Source of the DNA: Flavobacterium reichenbachii
GTDB taxonomy: Bacteria; Bacteroidota; Bacteroidia; Flavobacteriales; Flavobacteriaceae
DNA: 64,000 bases
Assembly: GCF_002217435.1 (NCBI RefSeq)
Contig: NZ_MUHF01000018.1
Span: 1-64,000, forward strand
Direction of reading: 5' to 3'
Part shown: positions 53,901 through 62,997 of the stretch, in pieces
How positions within the stretch are numbered: position 1 is the stretch's first letter
Layout of the letters: the number at the start of each line of letters is the position of its first letter
Made by a program: the position numbers and the translations under genes
Notes under the pieces: model-generated
Databases searched by the model: none
What the model saw: only the letters and a program-made list of their open reading frames with translations
Told to the model about the DNA's origin: nothing

Positions 53901-54260
53901 GAAGCTTTTAATTTGTTTAGAGGAATGTTAGACAACGTTAATAAAGAAGTAATTTCATTCTTATTCAAAGGTGATTTACCAGCTCAAAACGTTCCTGAAA
54001 TTCACGAAGCAAGAGAAGTTCGTCAAAAAGAAAACTTTAAATTAAGTAAAGACGAAATCGTAAACAGCGAAGATATTAATCGTGAAGCTGGAGAAACACA
54101 ACAACGTCAGGTTACTGAAACAATTGTGAGAGATATGCCAAAAATCAACCGTAATGACACTGTAACAGTTCAGGAAGTTGCAACAGGTAAAACTGAAGAA
54201 ATGAAATTTAAAAAAGCTGAAACTTTGATCACTTCTGGAGAATGGGTTTTGGTTAAATAA
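50919..54260 (+). CDS. secA: Preprotein translocase ATPase SecA
   Basis: A 1113-residue motor of the Sec pathway, longer than E. coli SecA (901). Walker A is MQTGEGKT (192-199), followed by [44 protein letters not shown] and the second ATPase half [11 protein letters not shown] and [17 protein letters not shown] 60-80 residue insertion (about 340-420, [19 protein letters not shown]...) is characteristic of Bacteroidota. The C-terminus ends SGEWVLVK with no CXCX8C[H/C] zinc tail. It follows the DUF2795 gene but is separated by a terminator. Confidence 0.97.
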   Translation: MSFINSIIKVFVGDKSQKDVKALQPYLNKIKTFETSLMSLSHDELRARTVYFKERIKEARADKDAKIASLKAEVENIEDIDKREDLYDAIDALEKEAYEISEKTLLEILPEAFSVVKETARRFKDNSHIEVTATPKDREFSAAKSYITIDGDKAVWANKWNAAGKEITWDMIHYDVQLIGGMVLHEGKVAEMQTGEGKTLVATLPLYLNALTGNGVHLVTVNDYLAKRDSTWKAPLFEFHGLSVDCIDNHQPSTEQRKKAYDADITYGTNNEFGFDYLRDNMAHSPADLVQRKHNYAIVDEVDSVLIDDARTPLIISGPVPQGDRHEFNELKPKIENLVSQQRQLANGFLAEAKKLIKEGNTKEGGFLLLRAYRSLPKNKALIKFLSEEGIKQLLQKTENQYMQDNNREMHKVDEALYFVIEEKNNQVELTDNGIQYLSGDTDSDFFVLPDIGTEIAAIERQKLDKDSEAEAKERLFQDFGVKSERIHTLTQLLKAYALFEKDVEYVIMENKIMIVDEQTGRIMDGRRYSDGLHQAIEAKENVKIEAATQTFATVTLQNYFRMYSKLGGMTGTAVTEAGELWQIYKLDVVEIPTNRAISRQDKEDYIYKTTREKFNAVIEDVTELSNAGRPVLIGTTSVEISELLSRMLKMRGVTHNVLNAKMHKQEAQIVEEAGKAGVVTIATNMAGRGTDIKLSPEVKAAGGLAIVGTERHDSRRVDRQLRGRAGRQGDPGSSQFYVSLEDNLMRLFGSERVAKVMDRMGLQEGEVIQHSMMTKSIERAQKKVEENNFGVRKRLLEYDDVMNSQREVVYKRRRHALFGERLKLDIANMLYDTCELIVSNNKAANDFKTFEFDLIRYFGTTSPISEADFTKLSDIEITGKIYKETLAFYTEKTERSAREAFPIIRGVYEEPNNHFERIVVPFTDGIKTLNVVTDLKKAYDSEGAQLIADFEKNITLSIVDEAWKKHLRKMDELKQSVQLAVHEQKDPLLIYKLEAFNLFRGMLDNVNKEVISFLFKGDLPAQNVPEIHEAREVRQKENFKLSKDEIVNSEDINREAGETQQRQVTETIVRDMPKINRNDTVTVQEVATGKTEEMKFKKAETLITSGEWVLVK

Positions 54261-54318
54261 TAATTTAGATTTGACCGGCAGTTTACAATTTCAACTGTTG
54301 TAGAAAATACTAACTTTT

Positions 54319-54353
54319 AAATCCCCAATTATTTTTAATTGGGGATTTTTTTT
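54319..54353 (+). terminator. Terminator of secA
   Basis: AAATCCCCAATTA pairs perfectly with TAATTGGGGATTT, followed by a T-run. Confidence 0.9.
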
Positions 54354-54408
54354 ATTTAATAATCACATTATCCCCAACTTTAAAATCAATATTCTGAAAT
54401 CTTATTCT

Positions 54409-54416
54409 TACTTTTG
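54409..54416 (+). promoter_or_regulatory. -7 element of the DUF2306 gene
   Basis: TACTTTTG, 23 nt before the TTG at 54440. It supports that start. Confidence 0.5.
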
Positions 54417-54439
54417 AACTGTAATTATTTTTATTTAAA

Positions 54440-55075
54440 TTGAAACAACATCTAAAATCTGCTTTACCGGTAATTATCACTTTTATTTTTTGTTATTTCT
54501 TTGTATTGATGGCCCAAATCACATTCCATTATCTTCCATTAAGGAAAAATGCGGCTTTTCTTCAAATAAAGCAGACAGAAGTTTCAGAAATACCTTTTTA
54601 CATTTTCTTATTTTATTTACACGTTTATTCTGCAATATTTGTTTTGTTTACCGGATTCACACAGTTCAATTCTGTCATATTAAAGAAGCAACCTATTATT
54701 CATAGAAATATTGGTAAGCTATATGTTTTTACAGTTCTCTTCTTAAGTGCTCCATCAGGTTTTTTTATTGGTATTTTTGCCAATGGAGGTTTTTATTCAC
54801 AAATCTCTTTTGTCTCCTTATCACTTTTATGGTTTTATTTTACTTTGAAAGGCTTTTTAGCCATCAAAAGTAAAAATATTGTACTTCACAAAACATTTAT
54901 GTTAAGAAGTTTTGCCCTAACATTTTCCGCTGTCACTCTCCGATTATGGAAGGTAGTTCTTGTATATTTGTTTCAACCTTCACCAATGGATTTGTATCAA
55001 ATTATTGCCTGGCTGGGATGGATTCCAAATTTATTAATCATTGAGTATTATATTTATAACAAATCTAAAAAATGA
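54440..55075 (+). CDS. DUF2306 membrane protein
   Basis: A 211-residue protein with about six helices. HRNIGKLYVFTVLFLSAPSGFF and LHKTFMLRSFALTFSAVTLRLW are family features of DUF2306; conserved His residues (His88, His150) may bind heme or metal but this is not established. The start is TTG; the first ATG is at codon 24, inside TM1. It overlaps the next gene by 4 nt, so both belong to one operon. Confidence 0.8.
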   Translation: MKQHLKSALPVIITFIFCYFFVLMAQITFHYLPLRKNAAFLQIKQTEVSEIPFYIFLFYLHVYSAIFVLFTGFTQFNSVILKKQPIIHRNIGKLYVFTVLFLSAPSGFFIGIFANGGFYSQISFVSLSLLWFYFTLKGFLAIKSKNIVLHKTFMLRSFALTFSAVTLRLWKVVLVYLFQPSPMDLYQIIAWLGWIPNLLIIEYYIYNKSKK

Positions 55076-55977
55076 AAAATCTATTTTATTTATTATTTGC
55101 CATTTCACTTTTTTCATGTAATTCAAAAGAGAAGAAAACGTTAGAAAATCAACCACAAAAACTACAAGAACAGGAACTAATGACTGAACTTTATGGTTCA
55201 TGGGTTGGCGATTTCGTTGCAGAAGAAAGGGATCCTAATGGTCAAGAATCCGAAATGCACATCAATAAAATTAATATTTCAATTAAAAAAATAACTTCGT
55301 CAGAAGTTACAGGAAGAAGTATCGTTGCTGGAAATAACAGACCGCTTACCGGCAGAATGACAAAAAAAGGCAATACTATTCATTTTATCCTTAATGAACC
55401 GGGAGATGATAAAAATGATGGCTTTTTTGATTTTGAAATAAAAAACGACACTCTTCTTGTGGGAACCTGGACAGCAAATAACCCTAAAAAAGAAGTAAGT
55501 AAAAGAAGTTTTCAACTTACTCGAAAAGAGTTCAGATATAACCCTTATTTAATGCTTCCTGAAGAAGGAATGTATGTAGATTATCAAAATCCAAAAATAG
55601 AAAATATAAAAATTAAAGCAGAAGAAGAACCAGAAATAACAGAAGAAAAAGAAGAAGAATATGAAACTAGTTCTTTATACAGAATTGCTTCTGAGAGTAT
55701 TATCACACTTAATTCGTCGACACAAAAATTAACCGAATCAGATTTAAAAAATCTAAAGAAAATAGATTTACAAATTCTCAGAAACACAATTTTTGCCAGA
55801 CATGGCTTTACTTTTAAAACAAAAACAATACGCCAGTTTTTTGATCAGGTCGAATGGTATATTCCGATTTCGAGCAATGTAAATGCGAAATTAACATCGA
55901 TAGAAAAAGGAAATATTGCTATTTTAAAGCGCTTCGAAAAATATGCAGAAGATAATTATGATTCTTTTGGACGATAA
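55072..55977 (+). CDS. YARHG-domain lipoprotein
   Basis: A 301-residue lipoprotein; signal peptide MKNLFYLLFAISLFSC (Cys16). Residues 35-155 form a beta-rich region (GSWVGDFVAEERDPNG ... LLVGTWTA). An acidic linker (EEEPEITEEKEEEYE) leads to the C-terminal YARHG domain: LQILRNTIFARHGFTF and RQFFDQVEWYIP. YARHG domains occur in extracytoplasmic proteins and are thought to bind peptidoglycan or other cell-wall components; this is not proven. ATGA overlap with the DUF2306 gene. Confidence 0.87.
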   Translation: MKNLFYLLFAISLFSCNSKEKKTLENQPQKLQEQELMTELYGSWVGDFVAEERDPNGQESEMHINKINISIKKITSSEVTGRSIVAGNNRPLTGRMTKKGNTIHFILNEPGDDKNDGFFDFEIKNDTLLVGTWTANNPKKEVSKRSFQLTRKEFRYNPYLMLPEEGMYVDYQNPKIENIKIKAEEEPEITEEKEEEYETSSLYRIASESIITLNSSTQKLTESDLKNLKKIDLQILRNTIFARHGFTFKTKTIRQFFDQVEWYIPISSNVNAKLTSIEKGNIAILKRFEKYAEDNYDSFGR

Positions 55978-55990
55978 TTTCACTTAAATA

Positions 55991-56038
55991 AAAATGCCCT
56001 CAACTAGTCTTTAACTTTTTGGGGGCAGTTTTATTTTT
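55991..56038. terminator. Bidirectional terminator
   Basis: AAATGCCCTCAA pairs with TTGGGGGCAGTTT with one or two mismatches; T-rich and A-rich ends flank it. It lies between the convergent YARHG and TrmH-like genes. Confidence 0.7.
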
Positions 56039-56069
56039 TGAGTTTAATTGGAGTTTTTTATTAGGACAA

Positions 56070-56732
56070 TCATCTAGGATTCTCCTCGTAATAACGTGCC
56101 TCAATTCGTTTTATATCTTTAATTGAATTTTTAGCCCAAGCCAATCGTTTTTCCAGAATTTCTTCTTCTGATAATGGCCAGTTAATATCTGAATTGCGTA
56201 ATCTACTGGTAAGATTTTGAATGATAATTGCTGCCGAAACAGAAATATTTAGACTTTCAGTAAAACCAACCATCGGAATTTTTAGAAAACCATCTGCCTT
56301 TTCTAATATTTCCTCCGAAAGACCGTCACGTTCTGTCCCAAAAAACAAAGCACTTGGTTTTGTAATATCAAAGTCTTCCAGCAGGCAGTCATTTTCATGC
56401 GGTGTAGTTGCAATAATTTGGTAACCCTGATTTTTTAAAGTCGAAACACAATTTGTAATCGAATCAAATTGATTGATGTCAACCCATTTCTGAGCTCCCA
56501 TTGCAATTTCTTTATCGATACGTTTTCCATAACGCTGTTCAATAATATTCAATTCCTGAATTCCGAAAACTTCGCAGCTGCGCATTACCGCACTTGTATT
56601 GTGCATCTGAAAAACATCTTCTACCGCAATCGTAAAATGTTTAGTACGAGTTGACAGAACTTTGAGAAATTTTTCTTTACGGTTATCGGTCAAAATATTT
56701 TCCAGGAATGCGAGGTAATCTAAATCAATCAT
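56070..56732 (-). CDS. TrmH-family RNA 2'-O-methyltransferase
   Basis: A 220-residue SpoU enzyme with the knotted SPOUT fold. Motif 1 is HNTSAVMRSCEVFG, motif 2 FFGTERDGLSEEIL, motif 3 IPMVGFTESLNISVSAAI. Closest in layout to TrmH, which methylates G18 of tRNA, but the exact target is not certain. It lies 2 nt after the upstream hypothetical gene, so they are an operon. Confidence 0.9.
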   Translation of the reverse strand: MIDLDYLAFLENILTDNRKEKFLKVLSTRTKHFTIAVEDVFQMHNTSAVMRSCEVFGIQELNIIEQRYGKRIDKEIAMGAQKWVDINQFDSITNCVSTLKNQGYQIIATTPHENDCLLEDFDITKPSALFFGTERDGLSEEILEKADGFLKIPMVGFTESLNISVSAAIIIQNLTSRLRNSDINWPLSEEEILEKRLAWAKNSIKDIKRIEARYYEENPR

Positions 56733-56734
56733 TA

Positions 56735-57358
56735 TTATAATTTATTTCTGAGTATGTTATTAATTACTTCATACAAAACAAAGGTATTCCAATCTTCTTT
56801 ATAGGAATATCCGCGATTAAATTCTATAGCATTTTCATTAGAATAAATAGAAATATAGGTAGTATACTTTTTAATTCTAACATCATTCCAAAGGATCATT
56901 TTTTTTTCTTGTTTTAAAAGTTTCGAAATGGAAATAATTACTCCTTCCGGATTAATATTAACTTCTCCAATATTAAAAGATTCACCTGCTTCAAAATCTT
57001 TAATAAAAGAAACTACTTGCTGCTTAAAACAAAAATCCCAAAGAGTATTAATTATTTTAGCGTAAAGTTGATGATGTTCATGCTTTTTTATTCCTAAATA
57101 ACTTTTAAAATTAATTTTCAATATTTCATTATTGAAAATTTTAATATACAGTTGATATTCACGTCCAAAAACAATATCATATTGATATAAAGTTACTCCA
57201 TAACGAAATTCTTTAATTTCATTTATTTTAAATCTTGTAACTCCTTTTCCAGCTAAATCTTTATCTTCAAAACTAATAAAATCAGGATGAAGATGTAATT
57301 CTCTCCTATAATTATCTAAAATCCCTCTTTTAATCTTTAATTTAAGTTCGACTCCCAA
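56735..57358 (-). CDS. Hypothetical cytoplasmic protein
   Basis: A 207-residue protein without signal peptide or TM helix. LHPDFISFEDKDLAGKGVTRF and YQYDIVFGREYQLYIKIFNN suggest a PH-like beta domain, repeated as EVNINPEGVIISI... in the second half. No family is recognised. Translation of the trmH-like gene starts 2 nt after its stop. Confidence 0.6.
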   Translation of the reverse strand: MGVELKLKIKRGILDNYRRELHLHPDFISFEDKDLAGKGVTRFKINEIKEFRYGVTLYQYDIVFGREYQLYIKIFNNEILKINFKSYLGIKKHEHHQLYAKIINTLWDFCFKQQVVSFIKDFEAGESFNIGEVNINPEGVIISISKLLKQEKKMILWNDVRIKKYTTYISIYSNENAIEFNRGYSYKEDWNTFVLYEVINNILRNKL

Positions 57359-57419
57359 TTTGTTTAAATTTAATACACCGCTAAAATAACTATTTCATTT
57401 CAAAATTTTCTGTTTTGAC

Positions 57420-57427
57420 TATCTTTG
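57420..57427 (+). promoter_or_regulatory. -7 element of the sirtuin gene
   Basis: TATCTTTG fits TAnnTTTG and lies 27 nt before the ATG at 57455. Confidence 0.55.
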
Positions 57428-57454
57428 AATTAGGAATCAAAATCTCAACAAAAA

Positions 57455-58156
57455 ATGAAAAAGAAATTAGTAGTGCTGACAGGAGCCGGAATTAGTGCTG
57501 AAAGCGGCATTAAAACGTTTCGCGACAGCGACGGCTTATGGGAAGGACATGATGTTATGGAAGTTGCAACTCCCGAAGGCTGGCAAAAAAACCAGGAATT
57601 GGTTCTGGACTTTTATAATAAAAGAAGACAACAGCTTAAGGAAGTACAGCCAAATTTAGGACATCAGATTTTGGCTCATCTGGAAAAAGATTTTGATGTA
57701 TACATTATTACTCAAAATGTAGACGATTTACACGAGCGTGCCGGAAGTACAAACGTTTTGCATTTGCATGGAGAATTACTAAAAGTTAGAAGCACTCAAA
57801 ATAAAAATCTAATTCTCGACTGGACAGAAGATCTATTTACTGGAAGTTTTGACGAAAACGGACATCAATTACGACCTCATATTGTTTGGTTTGGCGAAGA
57901 AGTTCCTGCGCTTGAAGAAGCTATTGAAATAACAGAAACTGCAGATTATTTTGCCGTAATCGGAACTTCCCTGCAAGTTTATCCTGCTGCTGGACTTATT
58001 TCTTACACACCAAGTACAACCCCGATTTTTTATATTGATCCGAAACCAATTGCGATTCCTAATATTCGAAATAAAGTAGAAACAATTGCTCAGTTTGCCT
58101 CTACAGGTGTTGCAGAATTTAGAGAAAGATTACTGGAGCTGGAAAAGAGCAAATGA
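57455..58156 (+). CDS. Sir2-family NAD-dependent deacylase, cysteine-free
   Basis: A 233-residue sirtuin. LTGAGISAESGIKTFRDSDG binds NAD, TQNVDDLHERAG and the catalytic His105 in LHLHGELL follow, and VIGTSLQVYPAAGLI completes the Rossmann core. Tyr54 and Arg57 (FYNKRR) form the YxxR pair that recognises succinyl or malonyl lysine in SIRT5/CobB. The protein has no cysteine at all, so the four zinc ligands of normal sirtuins are missing; the region between residues 108 and 150 is shortened. It is a likely desuccinylase/deacetylase with a zinc-free small domain. Confidence 0.9.
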   Translation: MKKKLVVLTGAGISAESGIKTFRDSDGLWEGHDVMEVATPEGWQKNQELVLDFYNKRRQQLKEVQPNLGHQILAHLEKDFDVYIITQNVDDLHERAGSTNVLHLHGELLKVRSTQNKNLILDWTEDLFTGSFDENGHQLRPHIVWFGEEVPALEEAIEITETADYFAVIGTSLQVYPAAGLISYTPSTTPIFYIDPKPIAIPNIRNKVETIAQFASTGVAEFRERLLELEKSK

Positions 58157-58260
58157 TTTTAATTTTACTATTTTAAGATAAAATCCTTAAAACCAAAATT
58201 TAAATAACAGAATTGATTATAATAACTTACAACTAATTTTCAGAAGTTTTAGCAATACGT

Positions 58261-58268
58261 TATATTTG
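58261..58268 (+). promoter_or_regulatory. -7 element of purB
   Basis: TATATTTG, a perfect TAnnTTTG, 25 nt before the purB ATG. Confidence 0.65.
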
Positions 58269-58293
58269 CACCTTTCGAAAAAACAACATAACA

Positions 58294-59640
58294 ATGACTA
58301 CTCTAAACGAATTGAACGCTATATCGCCAATTGACGGAAGATATAGAAATAAAACTCAAAACCTGGCTCCTTTTTTCTCTGAAGAAGCACTGATAAAATA
58401 CCGTGTATTGGTTGAAGTTGAATACTTTATTGCATTATGCGAAGTACCATTACCACAACTTGCAGACGTTAACCCTAATTTGTTTGACAGCCTGCGCAGC
58501 ATCTACAAAAATTTCTCTACTGAAGATGCTCTTTGGATCAAAGAAACAGAGAAAGTAACAAATCACGATGTAAAAGCTGTAGAATATTTTATTAAAGATG
58601 CTTTTGAAAAACTTGGGTTATCCCAATACAAAGAGTTTATTCACTTCGGTTTAACTTCTCAGGATATTAATAATACTGCCATTCCACTTTCTACAAAAGA
58701 TGCTTTTGAGCAGGTTTATATGCCTTCTTTAATTTCTTTAATTTCAAAACTAAAAGAATTAAGTGTAGAATGGGCAGCTATTCCAATGTTGGCTCGTACC
58801 CACGGCCAGCCGGCTTCTCCTACTCGTTTAGGAAAAGAAATCCTGGTTTTTGTTGAGCGTTTAGAAGAGCAGATGCGTTTGTTGTTCAACATTCCGTTTG
58901 CAGCCAAATTTGGCGGTGCGACAGGAAACTATAATGCACATCATGTAGCATATCCTCAAATTGACTGGAAAAAATTCGGAAATAAATTTGTTGAAACTGA
59001 CTTAGGTTTACATCATTCATTTCCAACAACACAAATAGAACATTATGACCATTTTGCTGCCTTTTTTGACGGTTTAAAAAGAATCAATACAATCATTATC
59101 GACCTAGATCGTGATATCTGGACGTATGTATCGATGGATTATTTTAAACAAAAAATCAAAGAGGGAGAAATTGGATCCTCTGCAATGCCTCATAAAGTAA
59201 ATCCGATAGACTTTGAAAACTCTGAAGGAAACTTAGGTATCGCAAATGCTATTTTTGAACATTTAGCAGCCAAACTGCCTGTTTCCAGATTACAGCGTGA
59301 TTTAACAGACAGCACTGTTTTACGTAATATTGGAGTCCCGATAGGACACACGATCATTGCTTTTGAAGCTTCTTTGAAAGGTTTGAATAAACTTCTATTA
59401 AATGAAGCTAAATTTGCTGAAGATTTAGAGCGAAACTGGGCGGTTGTAGCCGAGGCAATCCAGACAATTCTTCGTCGTGAAGCGTATCCTAATCCTTATG
59501 AAGCGTTGAAAGGTTTAACAAGAACAAATGAAGCGATTGATAAAAATGCAATTCATAATTTTATTGCGACTTTAGAAGTTTCTGATGCTGTAAGAGCAGA
59601 ATTATTGCAAATAACTCCTAGTAATTACACAGGAATTTAA
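58294..59640 (+). CDS. purB: Adenylosuccinate lyase
   Basis: A 448-residue enzyme that cleaves SAICAR and adenylosuccinate in purine synthesis. It starts LNAISPIDGRYRNKT, as in the E. coli type. HFGLTSQDINNTA, ARTHGQPASPTRLGKE and the signature GSSAMPHKVNPIDFENSEGN are present. Full length. Own promoter and terminator. Confidence 0.97.
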   Translation: MTTLNELNAISPIDGRYRNKTQNLAPFFSEEALIKYRVLVEVEYFIALCEVPLPQLADVNPNLFDSLRSIYKNFSTEDALWIKETEKVTNHDVKAVEYFIKDAFEKLGLSQYKEFIHFGLTSQDINNTAIPLSTKDAFEQVYMPSLISLISKLKELSVEWAAIPMLARTHGQPASPTRLGKEILVFVERLEEQMRLLFNIPFAAKFGGATGNYNAHHVAYPQIDWKKFGNKFVETDLGLHHSFPTTQIEHYDHFAAFFDGLKRINTIIIDLDRDIWTYVSMDYFKQKIKEGEIGSSAMPHKVNPIDFENSEGNLGIANAIFEHLAAKLPVSRLQRDLTDSTVLRNIGVPIGHTIIAFEASLKGLNKLLLNEAKFAEDLERNWAVVAEAIQTILRREAYPNPYEALKGLTRTNEAIDKNAIHNFIATLEVSDAVRAELLQITPSNYTGI

Positions 59641-59663
59641 ATAAAACCTAAAATATTTTGTCA

Positions 59664-59697
59664 AAAAAAGCTATCTTTATCGAGATAGCTTTTTTTA
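59664..59697 (+). terminator. Terminator of purB
   Basis: AAAAAAGCTATCT pairs with AGATAGCTTTTTT around TTATCG, followed by TATTG. Confidence 0.9.
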
Positions 59698-59816
59698 TTG
59701 AATTTGATTGAAAACTAGCTCATGCTGAAATAGAAAGCTTTTTATAAAAAACTTTTTTTAATTAAAAGCTGAAAAATATAAGCTGGAAATAGCTGCTTAA
59801 AAATACCACTTATTAT

Positions 59817-62054
59817 ATGTTTGCATTAAACGCCGCTGCAGAAACTACACATCATTTACAACCTTTGATCAGCGACCTTGGATTAATTCTGATGACCGCC
59901 GGAATTGCCGTGCTCCTATTTAAGAAAATGAAACAGCCCCTCGTGCTGGGATATTTGATCGCTGGATTTTTAGCTGGAAATCATTTTGATTTTTTTCCTT
60001 CTATTACAGACATGAAAAGTGTAGAAGTATGGGCAGAAATCGGCGTTATCTTTTTGTTATTTAGTTTGGGGCTCGAATTTAGTTTTAAAAAATTAATGAA
60101 AGTCGGAGGAACTTCTTCCATAACCGCCATTACCCAAATCCTTTTTATGACACTGATTGGTTATTGTGTGGGACAATGGATGGGATGGGGAAAAATGGAC
60201 AGTATTTTTCTCGGAGCAACACTTTCTATTTCTTCTACAACTATCATTATTCGTGCTTTTGACGAATTAGGAGTAAAAGGAAAAAAGTTTGTTGGAATTG
60301 TATTTGGCGCTCTAATTGTAGAAGATATTGTGGCTATTTTAATGCTGGTTTTGTTATCGACAATTGCGGTAAGCGATCAGGTTTCGGGAACTGAATTATT
60401 ACAATCAGTTTTAAAATTAATTTTCTTTTTGATTATATGGTTTTTAGGCGGAATTTTTATTATCCCAACCATCTTAAAAAAAGCCAAACATCTTTTGACT
60501 GATGAAATGCTTTTGATTATTTCTCTTGCACTTTGTCTGATGATGGTAATTTTTGCTGCCAATGTTGGTTTTTCGCCTGCTCTCGGTGCTTTTATTATGG
60601 GTTCTATTATTGCTGAAACCACTCAGGCAGAAAAAATTGAACATTTAATTCAGCCGGTAAAAGATTTATTTGGTGCTGTTTTCTTTGTATCAGTTGGTAT
60701 GTTAATCAATCCGGAGACTTTGGTAACCTATGCATTACCAGTAGCGATTATAACACTTTTAACTATTTTCGGAAAAGCATTTAGTTCTTCTATAGGAGCT
60801 TTATTATCAGGACAACCGCTCAAACAATCTGTTCAAACTGGAATGAGCTTGGCGCAAATTGGAGAGTTTTCTTTTATCATCGCAACATTAGGAATGACAT
60901 TAAAAGTTACCAGTGATTTTCTATACCCAATAATTGTTGCCGTGTCTGCGATTACAACTTTTACAACTCCGTTTTTAATTAAATATTCTGAATCTTTTGC
61001 TCAGTTTTTAGAACAAAAAATGCCAAAAAAATGGGCTAAAAACATTAACCGATATAGTGTAAATGCCCAAGCGATTAAATCGGTCAGTACCTGGCAGATT
61101 GTATTGCGATCTTCAATAACACAAATTATACTGCATACCATAATTATCACAGCGATCATTTTGTTATCATCAAAATTTGTGGCGCCTTTGGTAGAAGATA
61201 CCCGATTCGGAAACACTTTAGCAGCACTTATCACTCTAGTTATTATTGCGCCATTTTTATGGGCTCTTTCATTGCGACGCGTTAAGGTTGAAGAAGTAGA
61301 ATCTTTGTGGGAAGAACGTAAATACAGAGGTGCACTTTTGATGCTGATTTTAATCAGAATGAGTCTCGGATTATTTTTCGTTGGTTTTTTATTGAATATT
61401 TTCTTTTCTCCTTTGATCGCTTTTATAGCATTAATTATTGCTATCGCCGCCTATCAGATATTCCCTAAGAAATTAAATGATCAATATCATAAAATCGAAA
61501 GTCACTTTTTGAAAAATCTGAACGATCGCGAAAACAAAAAATTAGACCGAAGATATGCAAATTTAATGCCTTGGGATGGCCACATGTCTATTTTTGATAT
61601 TGGAAAAGAATCGAATCTTGCCGGAAAAACTTTAGAAGAATTAAAAATTCGGGAACTTCTGGGAATTAATATTGCATATATCAGACGTGGGGAAGTTACG
61701 ATTCCGATTCCATCAAAAAATGAGCGCTTGTTTCCTGGAGACGAGATTTCTGTAATTGGCACTGATGCCCAGATTGCAGAATTTACCAAATACTTAACTC
61801 AAAACGAAAATGAAGCCAGAAAAATCGAAGAATCTGAAATTGTTTTACGTCAGTTAGAAATTTCTCAGGAAGAATTTACACAAAAAAGCATTGGACAATT
61901 TAGAGGAAAAACAGGTGGAATGGTAGTAGGAATTGAAAGAAATGGTAATCGTATCTTAAACCCTGAATCTAGTTTACTTTTACAGCCAAATGATATTATC
62001 TGGGTTGTTGGTGACAGAAAAAAAATAGCTGATTTGATTAGAGCAAATAGATAG
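59817..62054 (+). CDS. Kef-like cation:proton antiporter with two RCK_C domains
   Basis: A 745-residue membrane protein. About 12 helices (20-400) form the Na+/H+ exchanger fold (LVLGYLIAGFLAGN, FLLFSLGLEFSFKKL, STTIIIRAFDELG). Additional helices lie at 430-550. The cytoplasmic tail has two RCK_C (TrkA_C) domains: LAGKTLEELKIRELLGINIA and GGMVVGIERNGNRI...NDIIWVVGDR. Such proteins move K+ or Na+ in exchange for protons and are gated by a ligand on the RCK domains. Ion and ligand are not known. No TrkA_N NAD-binding domain is visible. Confidence 0.88.
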   Translation: MFALNAAAETTHHLQPLISDLGLILMTAGIAVLLFKKMKQPLVLGYLIAGFLAGNHFDFFPSITDMKSVEVWAEIGVIFLLFSLGLEFSFKKLMKVGGTSSITAITQILFMTLIGYCVGQWMGWGKMDSIFLGATLSISSTTIIIRAFDELGVKGKKFVGIVFGALIVEDIVAILMLVLLSTIAVSDQVSGTELLQSVLKLIFFLIIWFLGGIFIIPTILKKAKHLLTDEMLLIISLALCLMMVIFAANVGFSPALGAFIMGSIIAETTQAEKIEHLIQPVKDLFGAVFFVSVGMLINPETLVTYALPVAIITLLTIFGKAFSSSIGALLSGQPLKQSVQTGMSLAQIGEFSFIIATLGMTLKVTSDFLYPIIVAVSAITTFTTPFLIKYSESFAQFLEQKMPKKWAKNINRYSVNAQAIKSVSTWQIVLRSSITQIILHTIIITAIILLSSKFVAPLVEDTRFGNTLAALITLVIIAPFLWALSLRRVKVEEVESLWEERKYRGALLMLILIRMSLGLFFVGFLLNIFFSPLIAFIALIIAIAAYQIFPKKLNDQYHKIESHFLKNLNDRENKKLDRRYANLMPWDGHMSIFDIGKESNLAGKTLEELKIRELLGINIAYIRRGEVTIPIPSKNERLFPGDEISVIGTDAQIAEFTKYLTQNENEARKIEESEIVLRQLEISQEEFTQKSIGQFRGKTGGMVVGIERNGNRILNPESSLLLQPNDIIWVVGDRKKIADLIRANR

Positions 62055-62069
62055 TTTTTTTTTAAAGGA

Positions 62070-62236
62070 ATTAAGATACTGAGTTTCTGAGGCACTAAGA
62101 GTTTATCTCTTTGGGTAATCTAGAAATTTAGCTTTTTGCTTTTTTTCAAAAGATACTAAGGCGCTAAGTTGGAAAGTTTCCAAGAGTTTTATTCTCTTAA
62201 ATTCTTACCAACTTAGCACCTTAGAAATTTAGCAGC
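62070..62236. repeat. Inverted-repeat element of the CTAAG/CTTAG family
   Basis: ACTAAGGCGCTAAGTTGG (62156-62173) is answered by CCAACTTAGCACCTTAG (62209-62225); GGCACTAAGAG near 62090 extends the pattern. The 167-bp gap between the antiporter and peroxiredoxin genes can fold into a long stem. It probably acts as a two-way terminator but looks like a repeat family. Confidence 0.6.
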
Positions 62237-62247
62237 TTTAAAAAAAA

Positions 62248-62886
62248 CTACTTATTGGGCTGCGGTGTCAAACGCAGGTAAGGTTTTATAGGTGTATGCC
62301 CTTTTGGAAATTTTGCCGGAATATCACTGTCTGGAACTGCAGGCGAAATCACCACATCTTCTCCGTCTTTCCAGTTTGCAGGAGTTGCCACACTGTAATT
62401 TGCAGTCAATTGTAAACTGTCTATTACACGTAATAATTCGTCAAAATTTCTTCCTGTAGAAGCTGGATAAGTCAGGGTTAATTTGATTTTTTTATCGGCG
62501 CCAATTACAAAAACAGAACGTACAGTAAACTTATCACTCGCATTTGGGTGAAGCATATCATACAAATTAGCTATTTTTTTATCTTCATCTGCGATAATCG
62601 GGAAGTTAACTTCTGTGTTTTGAGTTTCATTAATATCTTTAATCCACTCTAAGTGCGAAGCTAAACCATCTACACTCAGTGCGATAACCTTAGTATTTCT
62701 TTTGACAAATTCCGGAACATAGTTCGCAACAGTTCCCAATTCTGTTGTACAAACAGGAGTAAAATCTGCCGGATGTGAGAATAAAACACCCCAAGAATCT
62801 CCCAACCATTCGTGGAAATTAATTGGTCCTTGTGTTGTTTCTGCCTGAAAATCTGGAGCTATATCGCCTAATCTTAATGTTGACAT
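62248..62886 (-). CDS. 1-Cys peroxiredoxin (Prx6 type)
   Basis: A 212-residue peroxidase. FSHPADFTPVCTTELG holds the peroxidatic Cys46, the only cysteine in the protein, so it is a true 1-Cys enzyme needing an outside thiol. SVDGLASHLEWIKDI and the C-terminal AVPDSDIPAKFPKG are typical of the Prx6 group. It reduces H2O2 and alkyl hydroperoxides. Bacillithiol or a related thiol could be the reductant, since bshC is present; this is inference. Confidence 0.94.
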   Translation of the reverse strand: MSTLRLGDIAPDFQAETTQGPINFHEWLGDSWGVLFSHPADFTPVCTTELGTVANYVPEFVKRNTKVIALSVDGLASHLEWIKDINETQNTEVNFPIIADEDKKIANLYDMLHPNASDKFTVRSVFVIGADKKIKLTLTYPASTGRNFDELLRVIDSLQLTANYSVATPANWKDGEDVVISPAVPDSDIPAKFPKGHTPIKPYLRLTPQPNK

Positions 62887-62997
62887 AATTTATAGTTTTT
62901 AGTTCCTCTAAAATTAACTAAAAAATGCAACGAGAAAACAATCAATATTTAAAATATTGTTAAAGTTCTACTTTACCTATATAATTAGTAATTACAA

